The notes beneath the pieces are model-generated. The model saw only the letters and a program-made list of their open reading frames with translations. It was not told the origin of the DNA and ran no database searches. Of a stretch of 60,133 nucleotides of DNA, positions 8,124-17,174 are shown in pieces; within the stretch, counting starts at the first letter, position 1; each line of letters starts with the position of its first letter. The stretch comes from Azonexus sp. Lineage in GTDB: Bacteria > Pseudomonadota > Gammaproteobacteria > Burkholderiales > Rhodocyclaceae. The stretch lies in NCBI GenBank assembly GCA_030696345.1, contig JAUYSK010000012.1, positions 1-60,133 of the forward strand, read 5' to 3'. The position numbers were made by a program, and so were the translations under genes.

Positions 8124-10331
8124 ATGCGGGATTTCTTCAAAAAGCTGCACATGTCGGGCGACTTCTGGGGTGGCCTGGCCGCGATGCTGGTCGCACTGCC
8201 GGCCTCGATCGCCTTCGGCGTCACCATCTACTCGGCGATTGCCCCGGCCCACGCGGCGCTTGGTGCACTGGCCGGGATCATCGGCGCCACCGTCATCGGC
8301 CTGATCGCTTCGATGCTGGGCGGCACCGACCGCCTGATCAGCGCCCCTTGCGCCCCCGCTGCCGCCGTGCTTTCAGCCTTCGCCATCGGCCTGGTGGCGG
8401 ATGGCGTACCGGAAGGCAACATCATCCTGATGCTGCTCATGCTCGGCATCCTCGCCGGGTTGTTTCAGGTGCTGTTTGGCGTCGTCGGCATCGGCCGCCT
8501 GATCAAGTACATCCCTTACCCCGTGGTCAGCGGCTACCTGACCGGCGTCGGCCTGATCATCATCGGCAGCCAGATCAGCAAGCTGGTCGGTTCGGCCGCC
8601 GGCACCCCCTGGTATCAAAGTCTCGTTTCGCCATGGATGTGGGACTGGCGTGCCGTCGCGGTCGGTGGCGCGACCATCGCCGCCATGCTGCTTGGCCCGG
8701 GCCTGACCCGCAAGGTGCCGGGGACCATTCTCGGCATTGCCGCCGGGCTACTCACCTACTTCGGACTGGCCTCGCAGGATGCCAGCCTGCTCGAAGTGGC
8801 CAACAATCCGCTGCTCATTGGCCCGCTCGGCGCCAGCGGTGAAGGCTATATCGCCTCGATCACCGGTCGCTGGCATGAAATCGGCGACGTTCGCCTGTCG
8901 CAGGTTGCCGCCCTGATGGGGAGTGCCCTGACCCTGGCCGTGCTGCTCTCGATCGATACCCTGAAAACCTGCGTGGTGCTCGACCAGATGACGCGCAGCC
9001 GGCACGACCCCAACCGCGAACTGGTCGCCCAGGGCATTGCCAACGTCGCCTCGTCGTCGGTTGGCGGCATCCCCGGCGCCGGCACCATGGGCGCCACCCT
9101 GATCAATCTGTCGAGCGGCGCGACAACCCGGGCTTCCGGCCTGGTCGAGGGCGTTTCGGCGCTGATCTTCGCGCTGCTGCTGAGCAATTTCATCGCCTGG
9201 ATTCCGGTCGCAGCGCTGGCCGGCATCCTGATCGCCGTTGGCGTCCGGATGATCGACCGGGAGCCGCTGCGCTTCATCCAGTCGCCGGCCACCATGTTCG
9301 ATTTCGGCGTCGTTGTCGCCGTCGTCGTCGTCGCCCTGACCATCGGCCTGATCGCCGCCTCCGGCGTCGGTGTCGCGATGGCGATCATCCTTTTCCTGCG
9401 CGAGCAGATCGGCGGCTCAGTCGTTCGCCACAAGTTCTACGTCAATCAGATGTCGTCAAACTGGCATCGGCCCGAATCGGAAACCCGCATTCTTGAGCAA
9501 AAGGGCGATCAGGCAGTGATCTTCACGCTGCAGGGCAGTCTTTTCTTCGGCACGACACAGCAGCTTTACGGCTTGCTCGAACCGGAGATCAAGACGCGAA
9601 ACTTCATCATCCTTGATCTGAAACGGGTGCAATCGGTCGACGTCACCGCCTCGCACATGCTCCGCCAGGTGCGCGACGCCATGGCTGAACGCAAGACGCA
9701 ACTACTGCTTTCCAATGTCCGCGAAAAGCTGCCAAACGGACGCAACCTGCGGGAATTCCTCGAACAGACCGGCGTCACGGAAGACAACAATACCGTGCGC
9801 CTGTTCGGCGAACTGGACAGCGCCATCGAATGGGTCGAAGACCGGATTCTCGGTGAAGTCGAACTCGTCCAGCCAGAACCGGAAAGGGCGATGGAGCTGG
9901 CCGAGATGGAACTGTTCAAGAACCGCAAGGATGAAACCCTGGCCGATCTTGAAACCCGTCTGGAAAAGCGGAGTTATCCGGCGGGTGCGGCCATATACTC
10001 GCGCGGCGAACCGGGTGATGCGATCTACATGATTCGTCGCGGCAGGGTCAAGATTTTCGCCCCGCTCGGCGCGGGCCGGACCCGCCACATCGCCACCTTT
10101 GGCCGCGGCGATTTCTTCGGCGGCCTCGGCTTTCTTGATGGCCGACCGCGGGGCAATGACGCCGTCGCCGAGACGGAGTCGGAGTTCTTCGTGCTGTCGC
10201 TGGAGCAGTACAACGTCCTCTCCGAAGAGCACAAGAAGCTGGCCATTACGCTGCTCACCGCCATCTCGCGTTCGCTGGCCCTGCGCCTGCGCCATGCCGA
10301 CACCGAAATCGCGATGCTGCAGGAGTACTGA
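8124..10331 (+). CDS. SulP-family anion transporter with STAS and cyclic-nucleotide-binding domains
   Basis: 735 residues from ATG 8124, chosen because GGAGGGG lies just upstream; an in-frame ATG at 8091 would add 11 residues. Residues about 15-430 form the SulP membrane domain (GGLAAMLVALPASIAFGVTIY, then repeated hydrophobic helices and GGIPGAGTMGATLIN). Residues about 455-570 form a STAS domain (VIFTLQGSLFFGTTQQL, FIILDLKRVQSVDVTA). Residues about 610-722 form a Crp-like cNMP-binding fold (GAAIYSRGEPGDAIYMIRRG, GRGDFFGGLGFLDGRPR). The usual SulP protein ends after STAS, so the extra domain implies gating by a nucleotide or another small ligand. Sulfate, bicarbonate or another anion may be moved. 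The gene converges with the REC gene, three bases between stops. Confidence 0.88.
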   Translation: MRDFFKKLHMSGDFWGGLAAMLVALPASIAFGVTIYSAIAPAHAALGALAGIIGATVIGLIASMLGGTDRLISAPCAPAAAVLSAFAIGLVADGVPEGNIILMLLMLGILAGLFQVLFGVVGIGRLIKYIPYPVVSGYLTGVGLIIIGSQISKLVGSAAGTPWYQSLVSPWMWDWRAVAVGGATIAAMLLGPGLTRKVPGTILGIAAGLLTYFGLASQDASLLEVANNPLLIGPLGASGEGYIASITGRWHEIGDVRLSQVAALMGSALTLAVLLSIDTLKTCVVLDQMTRSRHDPNRELVAQGIANVASSSVGGIPGAGTMGATLINLSSGATTRASGLVEGVSALIFALLLSNFIAWIPVAALAGILIAVGVRMIDREPLRFIQSPATMFDFGVVVAVVVVALTIGLIAASGVGVAMAIILFLREQIGGSVVRHKFYVNQMSSNWHRPESETRILEQKGDQAVIFTLQGSLFFGTTQQLYGLLEPEIKTRNFIILDLKRVQSVDVTASHMLRQVRDAMAERKTQLLLSNVREKLPNGRNLREFLEQTGVTEDNNTVRLFGELDSAIEWVEDRILGEVELVQPEPERAMELAEMELFKNRKDETLADLETRLEKRSYPAGAAIYSRGEPGDAIYMIRRGRVKIFAPLGAGRTRHIATFGRGDFFGGLGFLDGRPRGNDAVAETESEFFVLSLEQYNVLSEEHKKLAITLLTAISRSLALRLRHADTEIAMLQEY

Positions 10332-10334
10332 CGG

Positions 10335-10712
10335 CTAGTTGGGGTTTTCCAGCAGCGTCAGCAACAAACCCGGTAGTGCCTGCCAGTTGACCGGCTTGGC
10401 AATGTAATCAGCCGACAACTCATGCGCCCGGGCGAGAAAGCCTGGGTCGTCACGGCCAGTGACCAGCACCACCGGCGTCTTCGGGCGCTGACTCTGGCGG
10501 ATGGCGGCACAGACCTCGAAGCCATCCAGCGCCGGCATCTCGACATCAAGCAGAACCATATCGAACGGGACCAGCGCAAATTCGGCCAGCGCCGCACTAC
10601 CGTTGTCGACCACCGTCACGGCAAACCCGGCCTTGCCGAGTGCCGCCCGCATCAGCAAGCCGACCGTCGGATCATCATCCGCCACAAGCACCCGAAGCAG
10701 GGTCTGGTCCAT
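10335..10712 (-). CDS. single-domain response regulator (REC)
   Basis: 125 residues from ATG 10712, which follows the upstream kinase stop by one base and has GGAG eight bases before it. It is a receiver domain only: acidic pair in VLVADDDP, phospho-acceptor Asp in MVLLDVEMPALDGFEV, Thr in VVLVTGRD, and Lys in YIAKPVNW. With no output domain it probably acts by protein contact or as a phosphate shuttle or sink. It is the last gene of the Hpt - hybrid kinase - REC operon, so phosphate likely comes from that pathway. Confidence 0.88.
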   Translation of the reverse strand: MDQTLLRVLVADDDPTVGLLMRAALGKAGFAVTVVDNGSAALAEFALVPFDMVLLDVEMPALDGFEVCAAIRQSQRPKTPVVLVTGRDDPGFLARAHELSADYIAKPVNWQALPGLLLTLLENPN

Positions 10713-10713
10713 T

Positions 10714-12792
10714 TCAGTCGGCTCCAAGCAGCACATTCAACGCCGCCTCAACCCGCGACCATTCGGCCCGAATATCGACCACACAAATCAGCTCAGGTAG
10801 CCGACCATCGCGACCCAGGGCCTCAATTTCTTTGCAGCGTTCGGCCAGACCCAAGGCGCCGACGTTGTAGCTGCTCGATTTGAGGGCGTGGGCAGCGCTG
10901 GCCAGCAACGTTGCATCGCCCGCCAGCAAGCCCTGGTCAAATTTGATCCACTCCCGCTGCGCCGCCTTGAGGTAAGCCTGGATCAACTGGCGGATCAAGT
11001 CGTCCGTCATATCGGGTGAGAGGGCGCGAACCGTGTTCAGCGCCGCCGGATCGAGCGCTGGTGGCGGCGCAAGCCTGACTGAAGGTGTCAATTCCACTCG
11101 CGGCTCGCCACTTGAATCCGCTTGTCGCCTTTCGAGCGCCAGCCAGCGCGACAGCACCGAGAACATTTCCTTGCCGGTGAAGGGCTTGGCCAGGTAATCG
11201 TCCATCCCCACCGCCAGGCAATGCTCACGGTCACCCTGCATGGCATTGGCGGTCAAGGCGACGATCGGCAGGCGATGCCCGGTGACAGTCTCGCGCTGGC
11301 GAATCGCCGCCGTTGCCGCGAAGCCGTCAAGCACGGGCATCTGACAATCCATCAGCAGGAGATCAAAGCGCTCCTCGGCCAGGCGGTCAAGCGCCTGCTG
11401 CCCATCGCTGACCGCACAAATATCCAGGCCAAAGCGCTCCAGATGGGTTACAGCTACCAGCAGATTGCTCTCGTTATCCTCGGCAATCAGCACGCGCCCA
11501 CGCAGGTACTTCGGCACTTCATCGGCGGCATTTTGGGCAGCGCGAGGCTGATCCGGTGGCGCACCAAAAACCCCAGGTGCGGTCTTGTCTTGCTGAACTG
11601 GCAACTGCCCTGCCGGCAGCGTCAGTTCGACAGTGAAACAGGCCCCTTGACCCGGCTGGCTTTGCAAGCTCAGGCGCCCACCCATCATTTCGATCAGGCG
11701 GCGACTGATCGCCAGACCCAGGCCGGTTCCGCCATATTTTCGGCTTGTCGAGCCGTCGGCCTGCGCGAAGTGCTCGAAAATTTTCTCCTGCACCTCGGGC
11801 GCGATGCCGATTCCGCTATCTGCTACGGTCAACGTGATTTCAAGGGCATTTTCTGCACACTCACGAATGCCAAGCCCGAGCACAATTTGTCCGCGTTCGG
11901 TAAATTTGACGGCATTGCTGAGCAAATTGGTGAGGACCTGACGCAAGCGCAACTCGTCTCCGCGCACCGCCAGCGGGCCGGCGACCGGCATGTCGGCACG
12001 CAAGGCCAGGCCTTTTTTGTGGGCCGGCAGGATGAACATTTCAAGCGCCTCGTTGAGCAAGGCACGCAAATCGAAATCCGTGCATTCCAGCGCCAGCTTG
12101 CCCGATTCGATTTTCGAGAAATCAAGAATGTCGTTGATGATGGCCAGCAGGTGCCGACCTGAACGTTCAACCGCCTCGACAAACTGGCGCTGGGTCGGCG
12201 CGAGCGGCGTGTTGAGCAGGAGTTCGGTTATGCCGAGCACTCCGTTCATCGGCGTCCGGATCTCGTGGCTCATCGTCGCCAGAAACTCGCTCTTGGCGCG
12301 ACTGCCCGCCTCGGCGGCCTCCTTGGCTTGGCGCAGTTCGCGAGTACGTAGCTCGACACTGTGCTCAAGATTCCCGAGATGGGTGGTCAGCCAGTGATCA
12401 CGGTCAGCGATCTGCTCGACCATGCGATTGAAACCATCACTCAACTGGTCGACTTCGGTGACGCCGCTTGGCGTGGCGCGAATATCCAGCCTGCCAACGG
12501 CCACATCCGCCATATGCCGGGTAAGCGTTTGCAGAGGTTCGATCAGCTTGTTCACCTGCCGCGATTGCAGATACATCGCGGCGATCATGGCAATCGCCAT
12601 TTCGAGCAGAATCAAAACCAGAAAACCGGATGGCCCAAGGCCGGCCTGACTCGCATTGGCCTGCCCGTGCATCACCCAGGCTGAGGTGGCAAGGATGGCC
12701 AAGGTCGCCACGATAATCGCCAACAACAGCGTGAAGAAATTGATCTTCGCCAGCCTGACCCGCAATGAAACGCCGGATTGATTCGGGTTCAT
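10714..12792 (-). CDS. hybrid sensor histidine kinase (HAMP-HisKA-HATPase-REC-Hpt)
   Basis: 692 residues from ATG 12792, which overlaps the upstream stop as ATGA and has GGAGG seven bases upstream. TM1 lies near residues 18-40 and TM2 near 55-77 with almost no periplasmic loop, then HAMP to about 140. The HisKA box [18 protein letters not shown] holds the phospho-His, followed by ATPase boxes ([26 protein letters not shown]), a REC domain ([16 protein letters not shown]) around residues 440-560, and a C-terminal Hpt-like region with [18 protein letters not shown]. This is a complete BarA/ArcB-style phosphorelay in one chain. The short loop implies sensing within the membrane or cytosol. Neighbours supply another Hpt protein and two receivers. 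Confidence 0.92.
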   Translation of the reverse strand: MNPNQSGVSLRVRLAKINFFTLLLAIIVATLAILATSAWVMHGQANASQAGLGPSGFLVLILLEMAIAMIAAMYLQSRQVNKLIEPLQTLTRHMADVAVGRLDIRATPSGVTEVDQLSDGFNRMVEQIADRDHWLTTHLGNLEHSVELRTRELRQAKEAAEAGSRAKSEFLATMSHEIRTPMNGVLGITELLLNTPLAPTQRQFVEAVERSGRHLLAIINDILDFSKIESGKLALECTDFDLRALLNEALEMFILPAHKKGLALRADMPVAGPLAVRGDELRLRQVLTNLLSNAVKFTERGQIVLGLGIRECAENALEITLTVADSGIGIAPEVQEKIFEHFAQADGSTSRKYGGTGLGLAISRRLIEMMGGRLSLQSQPGQGACFTVELTLPAGQLPVQQDKTAPGVFGAPPDQPRAAQNAADEVPKYLRGRVLIAEDNESNLLVAVTHLERFGLDICAVSDGQQALDRLAEERFDLLLMDCQMPVLDGFAATAAIRQRETVTGHRLPIVALTANAMQGDREHCLAVGMDDYLAKPFTGKEMFSVLSRWLALERRQADSSGEPRVELTPSVRLAPPPALDPAALNTVRALSPDMTDDLIRQLIQAYLKAAQREWIKFDQGLLAGDATLLASAAHALKSSSYNVGALGLAERCKEIEALGRDGRLPELICVVDIRAEWSRVEAALNVLLGAD

Positions 12793-13178
12793 GGGCGCGC
12801 CTCCGGGCTCAAGGGGGTTTTCTGCCAAGCCTCGGCAGCAGCCCGCCAGGCCGAACGAAAATCTTCAGCCAGTCTTTGTCGCAAAGCTTGAGGAACAAGT
12901 ACCGACTCCCCCGCCTGAGTTTGCAAAAGTACCGTCTCCAGCGCCGCCGCCGAGGCGGCCAGACGATCGGCGCCGATGTTGGCTGCCGCACTGCGCAAGG
13001 CATGTACCTGCCTGCGCTCGCTCGCCGCTTCACCAATAGCCGCCTGCCAACGACCTTCCCACTCCGAAAAGTGCTCGACAAACAGCCCGACAGCTTGCCA
13101 CCACAGGACCGGATCATCCAGCATCCGCGCGACGGCACTTGGCACATCAAACCCATCCAGAACAGCAGGAATTTGCAT
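12789..13178 (-). CDS. Hpt-like phosphotransfer protein
   Basis: 129 residues from ATG 13178 ([12 protein letters not shown]); a GTG at 13190 would add four residues. Almost wholly helical in appearance. The segment [26 protein letters not shown] matches the Hpt pattern (His, then A/L-rich helix with NIGA) and offers the histidine for phosphotransfer, although the usual HxLKG has become HALRS. Its stop codon overlaps the start of the hybrid kinase gene (ATGA), so both are coexpressed. Likely shuttles phosphate between the kinase and the single-domain or OmpR-type receivers nearby. The family call is moderate because the motif is weak. Confidence 0.65.
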   Translation of the reverse strand: MQIPAVLDGFDVPSAVARMLDDPVLWWQAVGLFVEHFSEWEGRWQAAIGEAASERRQVHALRSAAANIGADRLAASAAALETVLLQTQAGESVLVPQALRQRLAEDFRSAWRAAAEAWQKTPLSPEARP

Positions 13179-13241
13179 CGTCGTCGGCACATCCGAAAAA
13201 GTTACAAAGCATCAGTCTCTGGCGCATTTTCGCTCAACGGG

Positions 13242-13264
13242 GTGAATTCAAACTTTGAATTCAC
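13242..13264. promoter_or_regulatory. perfect 23-bp palindrome, likely operator
   Basis: Arms of 11 bases (GTGAATTCAAA and its exact complement) flank a single C. It lies in the divergent promoter region between the Hpt gene and the OmpR-type regulator gene, 70-93 bp upstream of the latter's chosen start. A dimeric regulator, possibly the adjacent winged-helix protein, could bind here and control both directions. Confidence 0.75.
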
Positions 13265-13334
13265 AAAAATCTCCCTATGTTTAACGTTGGTTTACAATTC
13301 ACTCTTCATTAAATGCATGACCAAGGCAAAATCC

Positions 13335-14042
13335 ATGCGTCAGACAGCACTGATTGTTGAAGATGACCCGGGAACCCGCCATGTTTTGAGCAGCACACTG
13401 GCAACTGCAGGAATCGACAGCATTTTTGCCGAAGACGGCGCCGGCATGTGGCAGCAACTTCAGGCCAAACCCGATGTGATCATTCTTGATCTCAGCCTGC
13501 CCGATGCCGATGGCCTGGAACTGCTGCGCCAGTTGCGGCAACAATCCGACATTCCGGTACTGATCCACTCAACCCGCTCCGACGAAATCGAACGCATCAT
13601 CGGGATCGAAATTGGCGCCGATGATTTCCTGCCCAAGCCCTGCAACATGCGCGAATTGCTGGCCCGCACCCGCAGTCTGTTGCGCCGCAGCCAGGGCCGG
13701 CCGATGCCGCTGGCCCGCAGCGAAATCCGCCGGCTGAAATTTGGTGACTGGATACTCGATACCGCATCGCGCGAACTGAAAAAGCCCGATGGCAAGCCAA
13801 CGCCACTGGGCGTCTCCGCTTACGCCCTGCTCTCCGCATTTCTCGAACACCCATTCGAGCCGCTATCGCGCGAGCAACTCTCCCGCGTTCTCAAACGCGA
13901 GTACGTTGCCTACGATCGCATCATCGATGTCCATGTCAGCCAGATCCGGCGGATTCTCGGCAAACAGGACGATGGCGGCAGCTTCATCAAGACCCTGCGT
14001 TCACAGGGCTACGTCTTCATCGCCCCGGTCGAAGCAAGCTAA
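13335..14042 (+). CDS. OmpR/KdpE-type response regulator
   Basis: 235 residues from ATG 13335, preferred over an in-frame ATG at 13317 because AAGG sits eight bases upstream of it. The receiver domain (residues 1-120) shows the acidic pair in LIVEDDPG, the phospho-Asp in VIILDLSLPDADGLEL, and Lys in DDFLPKPCNMREL. The winged-helix domain (about 135-232) shows LSREQLSRVLK, the recognition-helix region YDRIIDVHVSQIRRILG and the wing FIKTLRSQGYVFI. It is a DNA-binding transcription factor transcribed away from the Hpt-kinase-REC operon, with a perfect palindrome between them. The shared control region suggests it is the output of that phosphorelay. Confidence 0.9.
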   Translation: MRQTALIVEDDPGTRHVLSSTLATAGIDSIFAEDGAGMWQQLQAKPDVIILDLSLPDADGLELLRQLRQQSDIPVLIHSTRSDEIERIIGIEIGADDFLPKPCNMRELLARTRSLLRRSQGRPMPLARSEIRRLKFGDWILDTASRELKKPDGKPTPLGVSAYALLSAFLEHPFEPLSREQLSRVLKREYVAYDRIIDVHVSQIRRILGKQDDGGSFIKTLRSQGYVFIAPVEAS

Positions 14043-14048
14043 GCCGAC

Positions 14049-14081
14049 TGCTGCGGTCAACCGCCCCCAGGGGCAAAAACC
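14049..14081 (+). repeat. dispersed USS-like motif, copy 4
   Basis: TGCTGCGGTCAAC, then GGGGCAAAAACC. Intergenic, just after the OmpR-type regulator gene, so not driven by protein coding. Confidence 0.8.
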
Positions 14082-14087
14082 AACGCC

Positions 14088-14978
14088 TCAGTTAACCGGC
14101 CGATCGTTCGGATTTGCCACAACCGCCTTCAGCAAATTGGACATCGGCAGATTGAGGTTGGCGCCCGTGGGCGCAATCGCCCCCATGAACCACTGGTTGT
14201 AAAGCGTCTCGAATTCGCCGGACTGCATCAACTGCACCAGCACACCATCGACCAGCTTCTTGAAGGCCGGGTCATCCTTCGGCAATGCCAGGCCATAGGG
14301 TTCTACCGACAGGCTTTCCGGCAGCAACACATAGCTTTCCGGGCTCGCCGAGTTCGCCCGCTCACCGACCAGAATCGCATCATCGCCAACATAGGCATCG
14401 GCATCGCCGCGAACCAGCATGGCCATCGATTCGGCATGGCTGCGCCCCATCATCTGGCGGACGGTCTGATTCCGTTGCATTGCGGCCTGCTTGACCAGGC
14501 GATCGGCCGTCGAGCCGCTGGTGGTCAGGATGCGTTTGCCGGCGAGGTCGGTGAAGCTCTTGATGCCGGAGTCTGCCCGCACCATGACTTTGACTTCGGA
14601 GACGAAGAAGGTATTGGAGAAAGCGACCTGGCTCTCGCGGCCGACAGTGTGGGTGGTAGCGCCACATTCAATGTCGGCCATGCCGACCTTGACCATCATT
14701 AGTCGGGCATTGGCGGTAGCGACGACGGGGACGATCCTGATTTCCTTGCCAAGCTTGGCCTCGACGGCTTTGACGATGCGGCCACAGAGTTCCCAGGAGA
14801 AGCCGGCCGGCGTGGCTTTGTCGGCCAGTACATAGGAGAACGGGATGGCGGCTTCGCGGTGCCCAAGCTGGATGGTGCCGGCTTCAGCGATCCGCTTCAG
14901 GGTAGGACCGAGATCGGCTTCCTGAGCCTGGGCAAGGCTGGTGAGCAGAAGGAGCGGTAACAGGATCTTGCGCATCAT
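14088..14978 (-). CDS. periplasmic amino-acid-type solute-binding protein
   Basis: 296 residues from ATG 14978 (MMRKILLPLLLLTSLAQA), overlapping the stop of the TolC-like gene as ATGA, with GGAG upstream. After the signal peptide it is a two-lobed family 3 binding protein: IAEAGTIQLGHREAAIPFSYV, GFSWELCGRIVKAVEAKLG, ADIECGATTHTVGRE, and DLAGKRILTTSGSTADRL. These proteins bind amino acids or similar small polar ligands for ABC import or sensor input. No ABC permease or ATPase genes are near; instead it is coupled to an outer membrane channel gene, so a sensing role or a distant transporter is possible. Confidence 0.87.
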   Translation of the reverse strand: MMRKILLPLLLLTSLAQAQEADLGPTLKRIAEAGTIQLGHREAAIPFSYVLADKATPAGFSWELCGRIVKAVEAKLGKEIRIVPVVATANARLMMVKVGMADIECGATTHTVGRESQVAFSNTFFVSEVKVMVRADSGIKSFTDLAGKRILTTSGSTADRLVKQAAMQRNQTVRQMMGRSHAESMAMLVRGDADAYVGDDAILVGERANSASPESYVLLPESLSVEPYGLALPKDDPAFKKLVDGVLVQLMQSGEFETLYNQWFMGAIAPTGANLNLPMSNLLKAVVANPNDRPVN

Positions 14979-16840
14979 TGGGTGACTCCTTTGCAACCGC
15001 CGACGGTGTTGCCCGCACAGGGAACCGAACTTTCACGATTGATCAGCCATTTGCCGTCAGCCTTGATCATTTCGAGGGTTTTTTGGGTGGTGTCGCGGTA
15101 GGCGCTGGACTGGTAGGTCTGGCGGAAACGAGCGAAGGCACGATCGGGGCCATCGAGACGGACGTTCAGATCCTGAATGTCGATGCTGATGCTGTCGCGG
15201 GTGGAGATGCGGCTGCGCCGGAGCTGAGCCCAGTCTTCTCGGGAGAGGCCACCATCTGGCGTAAAAGTCTTGGCGTAGTAAGCGCTGTAAGCGTTGTAAT
15301 CCTTGGCGGACCAGGCGGCAGCCCAAGCCTTGACCTGGTTGGTAACATCGGCCTCCGGGCCTGCTGCAACCGGGATGGCCGGGGGTGCCGCAGTAGCGCC
15401 CCCTGGCGCCGGAGTGCTCTCGAGCATGGCGAGGGCGCGGGCGTTGAGGGCGTCGCGGTCGGGCATGCCGACGGCGATGGGATCGTTCGGACAGAGCTGG
15501 CTGGGATCGTTGGTGGCAAGTTCCTGAGCATCTGGGTTGCGGCTGTCGATTTTTTGCAGGCCGAGAACTTCGAGCAGCGTGCCCATGCCAGCGTAGGTGC
15601 GCAGGTAGGCCAGCGTCAGGTCAGTGTCGGCATTGACGGCGGAGCGGCGGGCGGTAAGGAGTTCGTTTTCGGTGTCGAGCAGGTCGAGCAGCGTGCGCTG
15701 GCCGATGTTGTATTGGTCGCGGTAGGCGTCGCGGGTTTTTTCGAGCAGGTTGACCTGCATGACGAGGAAGGAAGCCTGTTCGCGCAGACGCTGAACGTCG
15801 TTGTAGGCGATGAGCAGGGTCTGGCGGGTGTCGCGACAGGCTTTTTCACGCAAATCGAGAGCGATGTTTTTCTTTTCGATGGTCTGCTTTTCGCGGGCGC
15901 GGTCGGAGCCACCGTTGAAGAGGTTCCAGCTGACGACGAGTTCGGCGACGTTGTAGTTGCGTTCGCCGATGACGCCGAGGTAGTTGTCGGTGTTGTCGGT
16001 GCGGGCGCGGAAATCAAGTTTGGGCGAGTACGCAGCACGCCGATTGTTGATCTCGTATTGGGCGGCTTCGATGTTTTCGACCGCGGCGAGAAGGGCCGGG
16101 TTCTTTTGGTGCAGGGTGTCGAGGGCGTCTTTGGGCCGGGCGGGGTAGTTGCTGCTGACCAGCGCCGGCGGGGAGATGATACGCGGGGGCTGGCTGTTGA
16201 TCAGGCGCTGATAGCGGGCGGTGACGTCGTGCAGATTGGCGGTTTCGGTAGTGAGATTGACTTCGGCAAGAGCAAGGCGGCTGCCGGCTTGCTCGAGGTC
16301 AACGCGACGACCGACGCCGGACTGGGTGCGGCGCAGGAGTTGTTCGTAGGTGGCCTTGTGCTGGACGTAGTTGTCTTCGGCAAGGTTTACCAGGAAGCGG
16401 TAGCGCAAGACGTCAAGGTAGGCGCGGCCGGCTTCGAGGGCAACGTTCTCGGAGGCATCAAGGAGTTCGTAGTAGCGGACGAGCCGGGCTTTGTCGAGAC
16501 GACGAACTTCGTTGCGGGTAGCGAAGCCGTCGAAAATCATCTGGTTGAGGCTGAGCAGGTAGCCGCTACGAGTGTAATTCTCGCGGTTGTTGAGCGGAGG
16601 TTGCCTGAGGGTTTCGCGCCCGCCACCAGCGGTCAGATCAACCCGCGGTAAATAGCCACCCCGGGCGACGCCGATTTCCTCTTCGGCGGCGCGCAGGTTG
16701 TGCCACTTTGAAGTCACTTCCGGACTGTTCAACACCGCCCGCTGCGCGATTTCTTTTAACGTGCTCGATTGAGGCGTGGCAGTCTGGGCAAAGGCAGGCG
16801 AAGCAGCAGCCAAAAGCAGCAGGATGTTTGTCGATTTCAT
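14975..16840 (-). CDS. TolC-family outer membrane channel with C-terminal NTF2-like (Cds6-type) domain
   Basis: 621 residues. A signal peptide (STNILLLLAAASPAFA) precedes a TolC/AggA-like channel at about residues 25-450, with two similar halves (ITSxx-type hairpins, GYLPRVDLTAGGG, LNQMIFDGFATRNEV, then VSWNLFNGGSDRAREKQ and GQRTLLDLLDTENELLTARRS). Normal members end near 450. Here a proline/alanine linker (about 475-500) leads to a domain at 503-612, VKAWAAAWSAKDYNAYSAYY and RFRQTYQSSAYRDTTQKTLEMI, typical of the NTF2-like domain of L,D-transpeptidase-linked Cds6 proteins. The extra domain would face the periplasm. The binding-protein gene follows with an ATGA overlap. Likely a type I secretion or efflux exit duct. 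Confidence 0.88.
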   Translation of the reverse strand: MKSTNILLLLAAASPAFAQTATPQSSTLKEIAQRAVLNSPEVTSKWHNLRAAEEEIGVARGGYLPRVDLTAGGGRETLRQPPLNNRENYTRSGYLLSLNQMIFDGFATRNEVRRLDKARLVRYYELLDASENVALEAGRAYLDVLRYRFLVNLAEDNYVQHKATYEQLLRRTQSGVGRRVDLEQAGSRLALAEVNLTTETANLHDVTARYQRLINSQPPRIISPPALVSSNYPARPKDALDTLHQKNPALLAAVENIEAAQYEINNRRAAYSPKLDFRARTDNTDNYLGVIGERNYNVAELVVSWNLFNGGSDRAREKQTIEKKNIALDLREKACRDTRQTLLIAYNDVQRLREQASFLVMQVNLLEKTRDAYRDQYNIGQRTLLDLLDTENELLTARRSAVNADTDLTLAYLRTYAGMGTLLEVLGLQKIDSRNPDAQELATNDPSQLCPNDPIAVGMPDRDALNARALAMLESTPAPGGATAAPPAIPVAAGPEADVTNQVKAWAAAWSAKDYNAYSAYYAKTFTPDGGLSREDWAQLRRSRISTRDSISIDIQDLNVRLDGPDRAFARFRQTYQSSAYRDTTQKTLEMIKADGKWLINRESSVPCAGNTVGGCKGVTQ

Positions 16841-17047
16841 CGGGCAGTCAGTCGTAATGGTGGACTCGTCAAACTGCCCGGCGAACGTGGGGGAAAGCCC
16901 CCCAATGACGCCTACTACTTTAGGCAGATTGAAAATTGACCGCCAGATTATAGGAAAATCTGCACCGCCTTTGTAAGCTTTGGTGAAAAAGCTTTAGGAA
17001 GGTAGTTCAATCGCCACCGACAAGCCGACATTGCCACCCGTTTTTGC
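16841..17047. other. intergenic stretch without recognisable gene
   Basis: Upstream region of the TolC-like gene. It is more AT-rich than its neighbours from about 16920 to 17000. I see no convincing ORF or terminator. Its left edge shares space with a copy of the dispersed motif that begins at 17039. Confidence 0.5.
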
Positions 17048-17072
17048 CTAAAATTTGCCGTTGACCGCAGCA
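17039..17072 (-). repeat. dispersed USS-like motif, copy 5
   Basis: TGCTGCGGTCAAC, five bases, ATTTTAGGCAAAAACG. At the end of the histidine kinase scrap. Confidence 0.78.
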
Positions 17073-17170
17073 ATCGCTCGCCGGGCGATGGTCAGGCCGA
17101 GTCCGTAGCCTCCACCTTGGTTTTGACCTTCGCTACGAAAGAAGGGCCTGAGGTTTTCCAGTTCAGCAGT
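17048..17170 (-). pseudogene. histidine kinase C-terminal scrap
   Basis: The frame reads LRPFFRSEGQNQGGGYGLGLTIARRAIAAVNGKF and then stops. This is the G2 box and following helix of a HATPase_c domain (FFRSEGQ...GGGYGLGLTIARRAI), usual near the end of CpxA/EnvZ-like kinases. The remainder of the kinase upstream is missing, and the text upstream of about 17170 belongs to the thioredoxin-like gene in a different reading frame. The end is also short, lacking the final strand pair. I infer a deletion remnant left when the arsenic-linked genes were joined here. Confidence 0.65.
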
Positions 17171-17174
17171 GCGT

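Noticed and set aside
12765..13334. Long N-terminal extension of the OmpR-type regulator
   Set aside because: It would overlap the whole Hpt gene antisense; the receiver domain begins normally at 13335 after an AAGG site.
14978..16651. 557-residue open frame on the plus strand opposite the TolC-like gene
   Set aside because: It is the antisense shadow of a well-supported gene; its protein is a Gly/Val-rich series without family motifs and has no ribosome binding site.
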